From Marinobacter changyiensis (GTDB lineage: Bacteria > Pseudomonadota > Gammaproteobacteria > Pseudomonadales > Oleiphilaceae): a DNA stretch of 64,000 nt. Under the pieces are notes generated by a model that had not been told where the DNA came from, did no database searches, and was given only the letters and a program-made list of their open reading frames with translations. Location of the stretch: the NCBI RefSeq assembly GCF_009193265.1, contig NZ_VZZZ01000006.1, positions 124,001 through 188,000 of the forward strand. The letters are read 5' to 3'. This document shows, one piece after another, positions 8,552 to 17,848 of the stretch (the stretch's first letter is position 1; every line of letters begins with the position of its first letter). A program made the translations under genes and the position numbers.

Positions 8552-9727
8552 ATGAGCAGGATCAAGATTCTTGCCAGTGCTGTACTGGCAACCACCCTTA
8601 CCGCCGGGCTCTCTACCTCCGCCCTGGCGGCCGCCGGTGACCCGGTAAAAATTGGCATCATGCTGCCTTTCAGCGGCATTTACGCACAACTCGGTGAAGC
8701 CGGTCGCGATGGCCTGAAGCTGGCATTGAAGGAAAATGCCTCCGAGCTGCACGGCTCTCCGGTGGAATTCATCGAGCTGGACACCGAAGCCAAACCGTCC
8801 CGTGCGCCGGAGCTGGCCTCCTCGATGCTCAATCAGCACGAAGCAGACTTCGTAGTCGGCCCGGTTCATTCCGGTGTTGCCATGGGCATGATCAAGATGC
8901 TGCGCGGCAAGGACACCATCATGATTGTCCCGAACGCAGGTTCCGCTGCGGCAACCGGCCCCCTGTGTTCTCCCAATATATTCCGCACGTCGTTCTCGTC
9001 CTGGCAGCCTTCTTACCCCATGGGCAAGGTGGCATTGGAGAAGGGCTATAAAAAGGTTTATGCCATCAGCTGGAACTATGGCATGGGTCGCGAGAGTCTG
9101 GATGCCTTCAAAGAGTCGTTTACCGCCGGGGGCGGCGAGATTGTCGAGGAAGTGTTGCTGCCCTTCCCGTCGACCAATTTCCAGTCTCACGTCAGTGACA
9201 TCGCAGACCAGAATCCGGACGCCGTGTTCACCTTTTTCGCCGGTGGCGGTGCAATCAAGTTTGTGAAGGATTACGACGCCATGGGCCTGCGCGGCAAGAT
9301 CCCGCTGCTGGGTTCCGGCTTTCTCACCGAGGGCACGCTGCAGGCTCAGGGCGAGGCTGCCGAGGGTGTGGTAACTGGCTTGCACTACGCCGAAGAGCTT
9401 GATGTTCCCAAGAACCGGGAATTCCGTGAAGCCTTCAATACCGAATACGGTCACTACCCGGATATCTATGCCGTCCAGGGATACGACGCCGGACAGGCTA
9501 TTGCCAGCACCATCAACCAGCTCAAGGGTGATATTTCGGACAAACAGGCCGTGATCAGCACCATGGAGAAACTGACCATCGACAGCCCAAGGGGGGAATT
9601 CACCTTCTCCAAGGCTCACAACCCGATCCAGAACATCTATCTGCGGGAAGTGAAAGATGGCGTGAACATGGTGCAGAGCGTGGCTGCTGAAGCGCTTGAA
9701 GATCCGGCTCGCGGCTGCAAGCTCTGA
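8552..9727 (+). CDS. Branched-chain-type ABC transporter, substrate-binding protein
   Basis: A 391-aa periplasmic binding protein of the Leu/Ile/Val-binding family (type I fold). Residues 1 to about 26 form a Sec signal peptide ending near ALA. The mature start VKIGIMLPFSGIYAQLGEAG is the classic first strand with the ligand-binding loop. Many relatives bind aromatic or other organic acids instead of amino acids, and the surrounding catabolic genes favour that here, but the ligand is not known. The gene opens an operon with two permeases and two ATPases; GAGGTG lies 7 bases before the ATG. A strong hairpin after the stop may lower expression of the genes that follow. Confidence 0.93.
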   Translation: MSRIKILASAVLATTLTAGLSTSALAAAGDPVKIGIMLPFSGIYAQLGEAGRDGLKLALKENASELHGSPVEFIELDTEAKPSRAPELASSMLNQHEADFVVGPVHSGVAMGMIKMLRGKDTIMIVPNAGSAAATGPLCSPNIFRTSFSSWQPSYPMGKVALEKGYKKVYAISWNYGMGRESLDAFKESFTAGGGEIVEEVLLPFPSTNFQSHVSDIADQNPDAVFTFFAGGGAIKFVKDYDAMGLRGKIPLLGSGFLTEGTLQAQGEAAEGVVTGLHYAEELDVPKNREFREAFNTEYGHYPDIYAVQGYDAGQAIASTINQLKGDISDKQAVISTMEKLTIDSPRGEFTFSKAHNPIQNIYLREVKDGVNMVQSVAAEALEDPARGCKL

Positions 9728-9745
9728 GCACCGGTTCCGTTAGCT

Positions 9746-9771
9746 CCCGGCAACCGCCGGGGGCGCCCCCG
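9746..9771 (+). promoter_or_regulatory. Strong G+C hairpin between binding-protein and permease genes
   Basis: Arms CCCGGC (9746-9751) and GCCGGG (9756-9761) pair around AACC; the following GGGGCGCC-type palindrome can form a competing hairpin to about 9771. There is no T tract. Such structures between a binding protein gene and permease genes commonly stabilise the upstream message or partly stop transcription, giving more binding protein than membrane protein. Confidence 0.5.
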
Positions 9772-9825
9772 AAGCTGCCTACCTGCCTCTGAACTGACTT
9801 ATCCGTAAAACCGTTGGGTACCACT

Positions 9826-10689
9826 ATGTCTACCGAACTTTTTTTTGTGCAACTTATAAATGGTCTCCAGTATGGGTTGCTGCTGTTTCTGATCGCCTCC
9901 GGCCTGACTCTGGTATTTGGCGTCATGGGCATTCTCAACCTGGCCCACGGTTCCATGTATATGGTGGGTGCGTATCTGGCGTGGTACTTCGTTGCCATCA
10001 CCGGCAGCTTTACCGCAGCCGCCATTCTCTCGGCCGTAGTCGCTCTTGGACTGGGCATACTCATAGAGCGGGTGTTGATACAGCGGCTCTATAACCGCAA
10101 CCACCTGGATCAGGTGCTGCTGACCATCGGCATGATCTTCGTATTCAATTCCCTGCAAAGCATACTCTGGGGCAACGATCCCTACGGTGTCGCGGTTCCA
10201 GAGGCGCTGAGCGGTTCTGTGCCATTTACAGACAACTCCAGTTACCCGGTGTATCGCATCTTCGCGGCCCTGATCTGTATTGCCATTGCCGCGGCGCTGT
10301 ATTTTGTGGTGAGCAAAACCCGCCTGGGCATGCTGATCCGCGCTGGTGAATCCAATCGGGAAATGGTGGAAGCCCTGGGCGTCAATATCAAAAGCCTCTA
10401 CACCATCGTGTTCGCCATTGGTGTAATGCTGGCCGCCATTTCCGGCATTATCGCCGCGCCCATGCGCTCCATTGTTCCGGGCATGGGGGAAAGTGTGCTG
10501 ATTACCTGTTTCGTGGTGGTGGTCATCGGTGGCATGGGCTCGATCAAGGGTGCCTTCGTGGGTGCCCTGCTGGTCGGGATTGTCAGCACCTTTGCGGCGG
10601 TACTGATGCCCACCATGTCCAACATGATTATCTACATCTTTATGATCCTGGTGCTGCTGGTGAAACCCCAGGGCCTGTTCGCCAAGTAA
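9826..10689 (+). CDS. livH: Branched-chain-type ABC transporter, permease LivH-like
   Basis: Inner-membrane permease (287 aa) of the LivH family with about eight hydrophobic helices. The first helix carries NGLQYGLLLFLIASG and is followed by FGVMGILNLAHGSMYM, the family hallmark. The EALGVNIKSLYTIVFAIG stretch near residue 190 is the cytoplasmic loop that contacts the ATPase. The TTG four codons upstream could also start the frame; ATG 9826 is preferred, though neither has a clear ribosome site, so translation may depend on the upstream hairpin region. Partner of the LivM-like permease that follows. Confidence 0.92.
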   Translation: MSTELFFVQLINGLQYGLLLFLIASGLTLVFGVMGILNLAHGSMYMVGAYLAWYFVAITGSFTAAAILSAVVALGLGILIERVLIQRLYNRNHLDQVLLTIGMIFVFNSLQSILWGNDPYGVAVPEALSGSVPFTDNSSYPVYRIFAALICIAIAAALYFVVSKTRLGMLIRAGESNREMVEALGVNIKSLYTIVFAIGVMLAAISGIIAAPMRSIVPGMGESVLITCFVVVVIGGMGSIKGAFVGALLVGIVSTFAAVLMPTMSNMIIYIFMILVLLVKPQGLFAK

Positions 10690-10701
10690 GCGGAGCCGAA
10701 C

Positions 10702-11658
10702 ATGATTTTTGAAAAGCGCACTGAACGCATTTTCCTGGCGATCTTCTTCCTGATTGCCCTCTGTATTCCCCTTTTCCTGGAAGACAATTCCTTCTTCGTG
10801 GGGAAAATCACCACTATTCTGATCCTGGCCGTCTTCGTGATGTCGCTGGATTTCCTGGTGGGACGTGTTGGCCTGGTAACACTGGGACACGCACTCTTCT
10901 ACGGACTGGGCGGCTACCTGTTCGTTATCATTACTCCCGAGTATGAAGCGGTCAACTTCTGGATCTACGCGGTCTATGTCATGGGGATCAGCGCCCTGAT
11001 CGCGCTGGTGATCGGCGCAGTGGTGCTCCGCACCTCTGGCATTTACTTCATCATGATCACCCTGGCGATTTCACAGATGGCCTACTACTTCTTCTTTGAC
11101 TCGCTGGCGTTCGGGGGTGGCGATGGCTTGTTCATTTTCATGAAGCCGGAAACCAGCATCTTCGGGCTAAGCTTCCTGAACCTGGACAACCCGACGCACT
11201 TCTACTACCTGGCGTTGCTGGCCGTGCTGATTACCCTGCTGGTCATAAAGATCATCCTGCGTTCGCGTTTCGGCCGTATTATCGAAGCCAGCCGCCTGAA
11301 CCCGGAGCGCACCGAGGCACTGGGCTACAACATCTTCGCTTTCCGCCTGATCAGTTACATCATTGGCAGCACCCTGGCGGCCTATGCAGGTTTGTTGTTT
11401 GCCCTGCAATACGGCTACGTGAACCCGCAATTCATGACCTGGGAAATGTCCGGTACCGCGCTGGTGATGTCGATCCTCGGTGGCCTGGGCACGATCTACG
11501 GTGCCATTCTCGGCACGATCACCTACGAAGGTCTGCAGTATTTGTTCGAGCACATGAGCGAAGACTGGATGCTGTTTATGGGTGGCGCCATCATCCTGAT
11601 GGTCCTGCTGCTGCGCAAGGGCCTGGCCGGTTATCTTGAAAAGCTGCTGGAGAAATGA
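10702..11658 (+). CDS. livM: Branched-chain-type ABC transporter, permease LivM-like
   Basis: Second inner-membrane permease (318 aa), LivM family. After a short N-terminal helix it shows MSLDFLVGRVGLVTLGHALFYG-like sequence (two halves of the family signature), and the cytoplasmic loop SRLNPERTEALGYNIFAFRL that docks to the ATPases. Several hydrophobic helices follow to the C-terminus. GGAG lies 8 bases upstream of ATG. The stop codon overlaps the start of the first ATPase gene by four bases, indicating coupled translation. Confidence 0.92.
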   Translation: MIFEKRTERIFLAIFFLIALCIPLFLEDNSFFVGKITTILILAVFVMSLDFLVGRVGLVTLGHALFYGLGGYLFVIITPEYEAVNFWIYAVYVMGISALIALVIGAVVLRTSGIYFIMITLAISQMAYYFFFDSLAFGGGDGLFIFMKPETSIFGLSFLNLDNPTHFYYLALLAVLITLLVIKIILRSRFGRIIEASRLNPERTEALGYNIFAFRLISYIIGSTLAAYAGLLFALQYGYVNPQFMTWEMSGTALVMSILGGLGTIYGAILGTITYEGLQYLFEHMSEDWMLFMGGAIILMVLLLRKGLAGYLEKLLEK

Positions 11659-12428
11659 TGATGGCCAACAACATCCTTCTGGAAACCGAATCCCTCAGCA
11701 AGCACTGGGGTGGCATCAAGGCGCTCGACGATATTTCGCTGCAGTTCCACGACCGGCAACTGCACGGGGTGGTCGGCCCCAACGGGGCTGGCAAGAGCAC
11801 CTTGCTAAACATGCTCTGTGGCACGCTGAAGCCCACCAGTGGCTGCATTTTGCACCAGGGCGAACGGATCGAGGGCATGAAACCCTGGAAGTTCGTGCGC
11901 CGTGGTATCGGGCGCAGCTTCCAGAAAACCAATATCTACACGGATGTCACCTGCCTTGAAAACTGCGCGGTGGCAACCCAGCGGCGCTTTGCCGGCAGCT
12001 TCAACCTGTTTGCATCACGCCATGCCAACAAGCCGGTCAGGGACGCCGCGGAAAAAGCGCTTCACCAGGTGGGCCTGGCCGACCGGATGAACACCATCGC
12101 GGCGGAGATTTCCTACGGTGAACAGCGGCAGCTCGAACTGGCCATGGTGCTGGCAACCGACCCCTGCATCCTGCTGCTGGATGAGCCCATGGCCGGCATG
12201 GGCCATGAAGAGTCCCTGCGCATCATTGAACTGCTGAACGAGCTCAAGAAGACTTACTCTATTGTGCTGGTCGAGCACGATATGGACGCCATTTTCGAGC
12301 TGTCCGACCAGCTCACGGTACTGGATAACGGCACCCACCTGATCACCGGGACCGTGGATGAAGTTCGCAATGAGCCTCGGGTAAAAGAGGCTTATCTTGG
12401 CAAGGATGACGACGAGGAAGCCGCATGA
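11655..12428 (+). CDS. livG: Branched-chain-type ABC transporter, ATPase LivG-like
   Basis: Cytoplasmic ATPase (257 aa) that energises the transporter. Walker A GPNGAGKST lies near residue 42; the family-specific GRSFQKTNIY region follows; the signature is the LivG-type ISYGEQRQLELA rather than LSGGQ; Walker B ends in LLLDEPMAGM and the switch histidine is in VEHDMD. The ATG start shares bases with the livM stop (ATGA). Two further in-frame ATG codons follow at once, so the exact first residue is uncertain by one or two. The short acidic tail DDDEEAA is unremarkable. Confidence 0.94.
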   Translation: MMMANNILLETESLSKHWGGIKALDDISLQFHDRQLHGVVGPNGAGKSTLLNMLCGTLKPTSGCILHQGERIEGMKPWKFVRRGIGRSFQKTNIYTDVTCLENCAVATQRRFAGSFNLFASRHANKPVRDAAEKALHQVGLADRMNTIAAEISYGEQRQLELAMVLATDPCILLLDEPMAGMGHEESLRIIELLNELKKTYSIVLVEHDMDAIFELSDQLTVLDNGTHLITGTVDEVRNEPRVKEAYLGKDDDEEAA

Positions 12429-13138
12429 ACACCAGTCTTCTGGAAGTGAAGAACCTCAACACCCTGTATGGCCGCAGCCATATCCTCCACGATTTGTCGT
12501 TCCGGCTTGAAAAGGGTGAGTCCATGAGCCTGATGGGCCGTAACGGGATGGGAAAAACCACCACGCTGAAATCCATCCTGGGCATTGTTCCGCCACGCAG
12601 TGGCCATGTCTATTTCGACGGCGAGGACATCAGCAAGCTGCCAACCTGGAAGCGCATGCGCCGCGATATCGCGTATGTTCCCGAAGGCCGGGGCATGTTC
12701 CACAACCTGACGGTGAAGGAACACCTGCAGATGGCGGCACGACCCGACAGCAACGGCAAATCCGGCTGGGAGTTTGACCGGGTTATGGCGACCTTTCCAC
12801 GCCTGCAGGAACGGCTGTCCAATCTCGGCACTGAGCTCTCTGGCGGTGAACAGCAGATGCTGGCGATCGGTCGTGCCCTGGTGACCAATCCACGCCTGAT
12901 GATCCTGGATGAAGCCACAGAAGGCCTGGCGCCACTTATCCGCAAGGACATCTGGAATGTCATTGCGAGCATCCGAGAATCGGGCATTTCGACCCTGATC
13001 GTGGACAAGAACATCAAGGCCCTGAAGAAACTCTGTGACCGCCATGTGGTTATTGTGAAAGGCAAAGTTCTCTTCGACGGCAGCTCCGAAGAGCTGGACC
13101 AGAATCTCGAAAAAGTCGAAACCGCACTCAGTGTTTAA
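12425..13138 (+). CDS. livF: Branched-chain-type ABC transporter, ATPase LivF-like
   Basis: Second ATPase (237 aa), LivF family. Walker A GRNGMGKTT near residue 39, the PEGRGMFHNLTV segment, signature LSGGEQQMLAIGRAL and Walker B MILDEATEGL. The usual Asp-Glu-Pro is here Asp-Glu-Ala. The switch position reads VDKNIKAL where most LivF proteins have VEQN, so the customary Glu-Gln is Asp-Lys; nucleotide hydrolysis should still be possible. ATG overlaps the livG stop by four bases and has GAGGA 7 bases upstream. Last structural gene of the uptake operon. Confidence 0.93.
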   Translation: MNTSLLEVKNLNTLYGRSHILHDLSFRLEKGESMSLMGRNGMGKTTTLKSILGIVPPRSGHVYFDGEDISKLPTWKRMRRDIAYVPEGRGMFHNLTVKEHLQMAARPDSNGKSGWEFDRVMATFPRLQERLSNLGTELSGGEQQMLAIGRALVTNPRLMILDEATEGLAPLIRKDIWNVIASIRESGISTLIVDKNIKALKKLCDRHVVIVKGKVLFDGSSEELDQNLEKVETALSV

Positions 13139-13294
13139 ATGTACAAAAAACGGATAGGGATGTTCATTAACCGGATATTTGAGCACCCGGAACTGGTAAC
13201 CTTGCGTCAAACGGATACAGTGTCCACCGACGCCGATGGCCCCTGTTACCCCGTAGCCAACGGCACCATCAGCAACCTTATAACGGCGACCTCC

Positions 13295-14104
13295 ATGGCA
13301 GAAGAAAGCCCGAAGCGGCAGGGAATCGGCTCGCTAGAGATCGGATTGCATATCCTCAACTACATTTCGGCAGCACCCAAACCACCAACCCTCAAGGAAC
13401 TGTCCGGGGCTCTGGACCTCTCCCCCAGCCGTGCCCACAAATATCTGGTCAGCCTGTTGCGGGAAGGGTTCATCAATCAGGTCAATCAGACTCAGTACAC
13501 CCTGGGCAACTCCAGCCTGACCCTGGGTATTTCCGCGCTCCGGCGCATCAATCCTATTCAGCTCAGCTACGAAGCCGTCGACCGACTTAATGAGAAAACC
13601 GATAAAACGGTGTCCGTCACGGTCTGGAACGGAACCGGACCACTGATTATCAAGTGGCTGGATTCAAGCCAGCCGATCTCGGTTAACGTTCGTTTGGGCG
13701 CCGAATTATCGCCCCTGAACTCCGCTTCCGGAAGAATATACCTGGCCCACCTGCCAGCGGAACGAAGGAAGACGCTGGTGGACCAATACTACAAAAACTC
13801 GCGAACACTGCCCAAATACCGGGGCAAACCGGTTACCCGGGAAGAGTTGCAACCGCACCTGGATGCCATTAAACGGGATAACTACTGCGCCTTTTTCAGC
13901 GATTACCTGCCAGAGATCAATGTCCTGAGCAGACCCGTATTCGACATCAATGGGAGCATCGTCACTGTCATTACCTTACTGGGACTGGAGCGGGATACCG
14001 ATATCAGCGAAGGCTCATTCCTGTTCGAGCAGGTCAGGGAATGCACTGATCGGGTAACAAGGCAGATTTGCGGACAACAAAGAGAAAGCAATGGCCGGGA
14101 TTAA
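13295..14104 (+). CDS. IclR family transcriptional regulator
   Basis: IclR-type regulator, 269 aa from the chosen start. The winged helix is at about residues 12-70 (LKELSGALDLSPSRAHKYLVSL) and the effector-binding GAF-like domain follows, ending in SRPVFDINGSIV. The frame is open back to ATG 13139, directly after the livF stop, which would add 52 residues with no known domain; none of the possible starts has a strong ribosome site. I chose ATG 13295 because it gives the family length. It probably senses the compound imported by the preceding transporter or its first metabolite. Its 3' end overlaps the convergent AraC gene by four bases. Confidence 0.88.
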   Translation: MAEESPKRQGIGSLEIGLHILNYISAAPKPPTLKELSGALDLSPSRAHKYLVSLLREGFINQVNQTQYTLGNSSLTLGISALRRINPIQLSYEAVDRLNEKTDKTVSVTVWNGTGPLIIKWLDSSQPISVNVRLGAELSPLNSASGRIYLAHLPAERRKTLVDQYYKNSRTLPKYRGKPVTREELQPHLDAIKRDNYCAFFSDYLPEINVLSRPVFDINGSIVTVITLLGLERDTDISEGSFLFEQVRECTDRVTRQICGQQRESNGRD

Positions 14105-15057
14105 CCGGCCATTCGCAGGGTTTCAGAAGGCAGTTCCCCGAAGGTCTTGCGATAGTCCGACGAAAACCGGCCCAGATGACTAAAGCCATAGTCCAGCGCA
14201 ACCTCGGTAACGCTCCGGCACTTTCCCTGCAGAAGATCCTCCCGCAGTTTCTGAAGCTTCAACTGCTTGATATAACACTTGGGTGTGGTCGCGAAAGCTC
14301 TGGCGAAGGCATTGTAAATGGACCTTACGCTCATATTGGAGACCGTGGAAAGCTCCTCGATATCAATAGTGCGCTGAACATTCTGTTCAATGTACCGAAG
14401 CATTTTACCCAGCGAGGGCGTACAGGCCGGCCCCTTTTGCTGACATGACCAGTTGCTGGGAAACACTTTCAGCAATTTCTTGAGGATGATTTCCCGATAG
14501 GGAGCGCAAACCGGATTTATATCATCGTCTTCTGCATCATCAAGCTCGGAGAGTACGGCCTCCATGATATTGATCAGTGCCGGACACAACCGGAGCTCCA
14601 CCGGCGCCCGGGTGAAACGAATGCCGTCCTCCGGCAACCGGCCATGGGCCAGCTCGCGGGCGTTATTAAGTACATGCTCCGGCACCTTGATGATCAGCTT
14701 TTCGCATTCTTCCGAATATTCCAGGTCAATTTTCTCATAGGGATTCACCATCACGGCCTGACCACGGCTCACTTTCATGGGTTCGCCCGCCTGATGCCAG
14801 ACACACTCACCCCGGGTGACAACCTGTAAATGGTAGATGGACTCCAGCTCGGGGCTCTTTACCCGGACATGATTGCCGTAGCTGAGTTTTGACAAACCAA
14901 ACCCGGCAAACTCCCTGAAGCTGAGACTGGACTTCCGTTTCTGCTCTCCGAGCATTTCCAGGCGATGCTGCCCGATATGCTGGTTAACGAACGAAGACAC
15001 CTCTTCCGGATGAGCCCCCTGAAGGACGGTAGCGCCCACAAGTGATTGACCAAACAT
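14101..15057 (-). CDS. AraC family transcriptional regulator
   Basis: AraC/XylS-type regulator of 318 aa. The N-terminal half is an AraC-binding-like cupin domain (around HLQVVTRGECVWHQAG and YEKIDLEYSEECEKLIIKVP), and the C-terminal 100 residues hold two helix-turn-helix motifs (IDIEELSTVSNMSVRSIYNAF and SVTEVALDYGFSHLGRFSSDY). Relatives of this architecture often control aromatic acid catabolism. ATG 15057 was preferred because GAGG lies about 8 bases upstream; ATG 15069 has none. It faces the IclR gene tail to tail, and the 232 bases upstream separate it from the itaconate operon. Confidence 0.92.
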   Translation of the reverse strand: MFGQSLVGATVLQGAHPEEVSSFVNQHIGQHRLEMLGEQKRKSSLSFREFAGFGLSKLSYGNHVRVKSPELESIYHLQVVTRGECVWHQAGEPMKVSRGQAVMVNPYEKIDLEYSEECEKLIIKVPEHVLNNARELAHGRLPEDGIRFTRAPVELRLCPALINIMEAVLSELDDAEDDDINPVCAPYREIILKKLLKVFPSNWSCQQKGPACTPSLGKMLRYIEQNVQRTIDIEELSTVSNMSVRSIYNAFARAFATTPKCYIKQLKLQKLREDLLQGKCRSVTEVALDYGFSHLGRFSSDYRKTFGELPSETLRMAG

Positions 15058-15289
15058 CTCTCGCCTCATTTACTTATTATTAATGCGTTCACCTTATATA
15101 AATTCAGATGATCAATCAATAACCAAATAGACCAAACAAAAGACCGACAAACCGGATCCGGAGGTTAGTGTGGGGGAGCTGCACAAGGAGGGAGTGGGGA
15201 ACAGGGAGAAATAGTCGGGAAGCCCGCGGTGACAGCTGGTGTATTTCATGCGTATCGTCCAGCCATCACATCAGGGCGGTCAAAGTTCA

Positions 15290-16960
15290 CTACCCTGTAA
15301 AATGTTCCCGGGCCTGTTTCTGCAATTGCAGCCACATGATTTTGCCGGACGCGGACTTCGGCAACTCGTCCACGAGTTCCACCGCGGTCGGCACCTTGTA
15401 GGCTGCCATGTGCTGCTTACACCAGGTAAGGATATCGTCGCCATGAAGGGCGCTGCTGGCGCCCGCTTTTAACACCACCAGCGCATGGGCCGTTTCTCCC
15501 CGCTTCTCATCCGGCACGCCAATCACGCAGGCTTCCTGGATGTCTGGATGCCCGTACATGATGCTTTCCACCTCGGCAGGCCAGACCTTGAAGCCCGAGG
15601 CATTGATCATGCGTTTCAGGCGGTCGACCATGAAAAAATAGCCTTCCTCATCCACGTAGCCGAGATCGCCGGTTCTGAGGAAACGTTTGCCATCCCGTTC
15701 CAGGAATGTCTTGGTGTTGGCGTCGGGATTGTTCCAGTACTCGAGCATCACCTGCGGACCGTGGAGGATAAATTCGCCGGTTTCGCCTTCTGGCAGGTCT
15801 TCCAGTGTGGCCGGATCCACCACCCGCGCATCGACGCCAAAACTGGCGATGCCCAGGCACTGTCGTTTGCCCCGTTCCACGGGGTTGCCCAGGATAAAGG
15901 CGGCGGTTTCGGTCAGCCCGTAGGCCTCGTTGTAGGCGATCCCGAACTCGTCCTTGAGCTTGCGTGAGATCGCCTCGGGCATGGCGGCGCCGCCGCCCAT
16001 CAAGCGGAGCAGGCTGGAAATATCGTGATCACCAAGGGCCGGATTGGAGAAGAAATCGACAATCATCGACGGCGGCGCACTCCACATGTTCACCCGGTAA
16101 CGCTCAATCAGCAGCAGGGCGGCCTCACGGTCCCAGCGCTGCATGATAACCACCGTTGAGCCGTTGAATATCGGCCCATTCATACCGCCTTGCATGCCCA
16201 GAAAGTGAAACAATGGTGCGATTGCAAGGGACGAAAACGCGGGTGACCCCCCGCGCCACACGGCGGAGGCGGCGACCGAGGCCATAACGGTGCCGTGGGA
16301 ATGGACACAGCCTTTCGGGTGGCCGGTGGTACCGGAGGTATACGCAATCACGCACAGGTCATTGTGTTTGCCATTAAAGCGTGCCGGCGTCAGTTCCTGC
16401 GCCAGTGCATCCTGCCAGAGGGTGACACTCGTAGTACTCAGCCCTAGCCTGGGCGCACTCACCGCAGAGGGCACCTGCATCTCCAGGGTCGCGGGCAGAT
16501 AATCCGAATAGGCATGCACAATGAGATGTTCAATCTCCCCGGATTGCAGCAACGGGTTGGCGTACTCGAAGAGTTCCTGGGCGACGAGTAATGCCCTCGC
16601 CCCGCTGTCCACAACACAGTAACGCAGCTCATCCTCCAGGTTCATCGGATTGATCGGTACTACCACGGCCTGGGCACGGAGGATGGCGTAGTACCCCACC
16701 ATGTACTGGGGGCAGTTCTGGGAGTACAGGGCCACCCGGTCACCGGGTTTAACTTCACAGACCTGCTGCAGGTAGCCCGCCATAGCCTCCACTTGCTGCA
16801 AAAATTCAGCGTAGCTGAGGGTGAAGCCGTAAAACACGATGGCAGGCTTGTCCGGGTAGCGTGTCGCAGCCACCTCCAGGTTGTAATATAGGCTGGTTTT
16901 GGGTAGGTCAAGCGTCTGCGGCAGCCCTTTGGGCCAGTATTGTTTGCTTGCGGAACTCAT
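15290..16960 (-). CDS. Acyl-CoA synthetase (AMP-forming)
   Basis: A 556-aa adenylate-forming ligase of the medium/long-chain fatty acyl-CoA synthetase type. Motifs in order: P-loop YTSGTTGHPKG near residue 212, YGLTE near 345, the TGDLGYVDEEGYFFMVDR hinge region near 425, and the C-terminal catalytic lysine in SASGK. The substrate is unknown. The ATG overlaps the citramalyl-CoA lyase stop (ATGA, 16957-16960) and has AGGAG 8 bases upstream, so it is part of the itaconate operon. The known Pseudomonas itaconate cluster does not, as I recall it, contain a ligase; this gene may allow ATP-dependent activation of itaconate or a related acid. Confidence 0.93.
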   Translation of the reverse strand: MSSASKQYWPKGLPQTLDLPKTSLYYNLEVAATRYPDKPAIVFYGFTLSYAEFLQQVEAMAGYLQQVCEVKPGDRVALYSQNCPQYMVGYYAILRAQAVVVPINPMNLEDELRYCVVDSGARALLVAQELFEYANPLLQSGEIEHLIVHAYSDYLPATLEMQVPSAVSAPRLGLSTTSVTLWQDALAQELTPARFNGKHNDLCVIAYTSGTTGHPKGCVHSHGTVMASVAASAVWRGGSPAFSSLAIAPLFHFLGMQGGMNGPIFNGSTVVIMQRWDREAALLLIERYRVNMWSAPPSMIVDFFSNPALGDHDISSLLRLMGGGAAMPEAISRKLKDEFGIAYNEAYGLTETAAFILGNPVERGKRQCLGIASFGVDARVVDPATLEDLPEGETGEFILHGPQVMLEYWNNPDANTKTFLERDGKRFLRTGDLGYVDEEGYFFMVDRLKRMINASGFKVWPAEVESIMYGHPDIQEACVIGVPDEKRGETAHALVVLKAGASSALHGDDILTWCKQHMAAYKVPTAVELVDELPKSASGKIMWLQLQKQAREHFTG

Positions 16961-17814
16961 GCCTGTACTCCTGTTACTGACCTGGCTTTTTGATAGTGAC
17001 CCTGAGCACGCTCAAGGATGGTTTTTGCCATCGCGATCACCGGAGCATCCACCATCTGCCCATCGACTTTGAAAGCGCCTTCGCCGGATTCCGCCGCCGC
17101 CAGAATTTTTTCGGCCCATTGCACCTGCTCAGCGTCGGGCGCAAAGCCGGCCTGCACAGGGCCAAGCTGTTTGGGGTGGATGCACAACATGCCGGAGAAG
17201 CCCATATTCCGTGCCCGCCGCGCGCGGGCGAGCACCGCCTCATAATCATCAAAGACCGGAAACACCGTATCGATGGGTGGTAGAAGCCCGGCCGCCCGTG
17301 AGCTCACCAGAATCTGATACCGGCATTGGTCCAGGATGGTTTCGGCGCCAACGGTGTTGCCCTCAATGCCCAGATCATCACTGAGATCAAGCGCTCCGTA
17401 ACTCAAACGGTTAACCGCGGACGAGGCGGCAATGGCGTGGATTGCTACCAGGCCCCTGGCCGTCTCTATCAGGGGAAGCACGGGCTTACCGGCACTCGCG
17501 ACGATGGTGATGTCTTCCGCCGACTCCGCTTTCGGCAGCATGATGCCGATGACCTTGTCCTGACGGCTGCATAGCGCCAGATCTTCATCAAAAAATGCGG
17601 TGTCACGGGCGTTAATGCGCACATAAATACCGGGGCCATCATGCTGATTGAGAAAATCCTCCAGCGCTTGTCGTCCGCTTTCCTTGGCACTTACAGGCAC
17701 CGCGTCTTCCAGATCCACAATGACTGCGCCAGCACCACTAGCCAGGGCTTTTGCAATCCGTTCCGGCCTCGAAGCCGGCACAAATAACATCGTTTTCAGA
17801 TTATCGTTGGTCAT
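16957..17814 (-). CDS. ccl: (S)-citramalyl-CoA lyase (CitE-like, HpcH/HpaI aldolase family)
   Basis: A 285-aa CitE-like lyase that would split citramalyl-CoA into acetyl-CoA and pyruvate. It shows the family's LFVPASRPERI start, the VIVDLEDAVP metal-binding strand near residue 34, the YVRINARDT motif near 67, the MLPKAES strand and the LIETARG catalytic/metal region. The open frame reaches 50 codons further upstream, but ATG 17814 begins at the conserved N-terminus. It lies 34 bases after the CoA-transferase gene. Naming as Ccl depends on the operon, which matches the Pseudomonas aeruginosa itaconate cluster; a malyl-CoA or other CitE-type role is the alternative. Confidence 0.85.
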   Translation of the reverse strand: MTNDNLKTMLFVPASRPERIAKALASGAGAVIVDLEDAVPVSAKESGRQALEDFLNQHDGPGIYVRINARDTAFFDEDLALCSRQDKVIGIMLPKAESAEDITIVASAGKPVLPLIETARGLVAIHAIAASSAVNRLSYGALDLSDDLGIEGNTVGAETILDQCRYQILVSSRAAGLLPPIDTVFPVFDDYEAVLARARRARNMGFSGMLCIHPKQLGPVQAGFAPDAEQVQWAEKILAAAESGEGAFKVDGQMVDAPVIAMAKTILERAQGHYQKARSVTGVQA

Positions 17815-17848
17815 TGTCAGATACCTGCTGTCGACATTCTGTTGCTGG

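Noticed and set aside
15130..15180. CCGGATCCGG palindrome between AraC gene and the itaconate operon
   Set aside because: A 10-base palindrome with no T run or clear promoter context; not distinguishable from chance.
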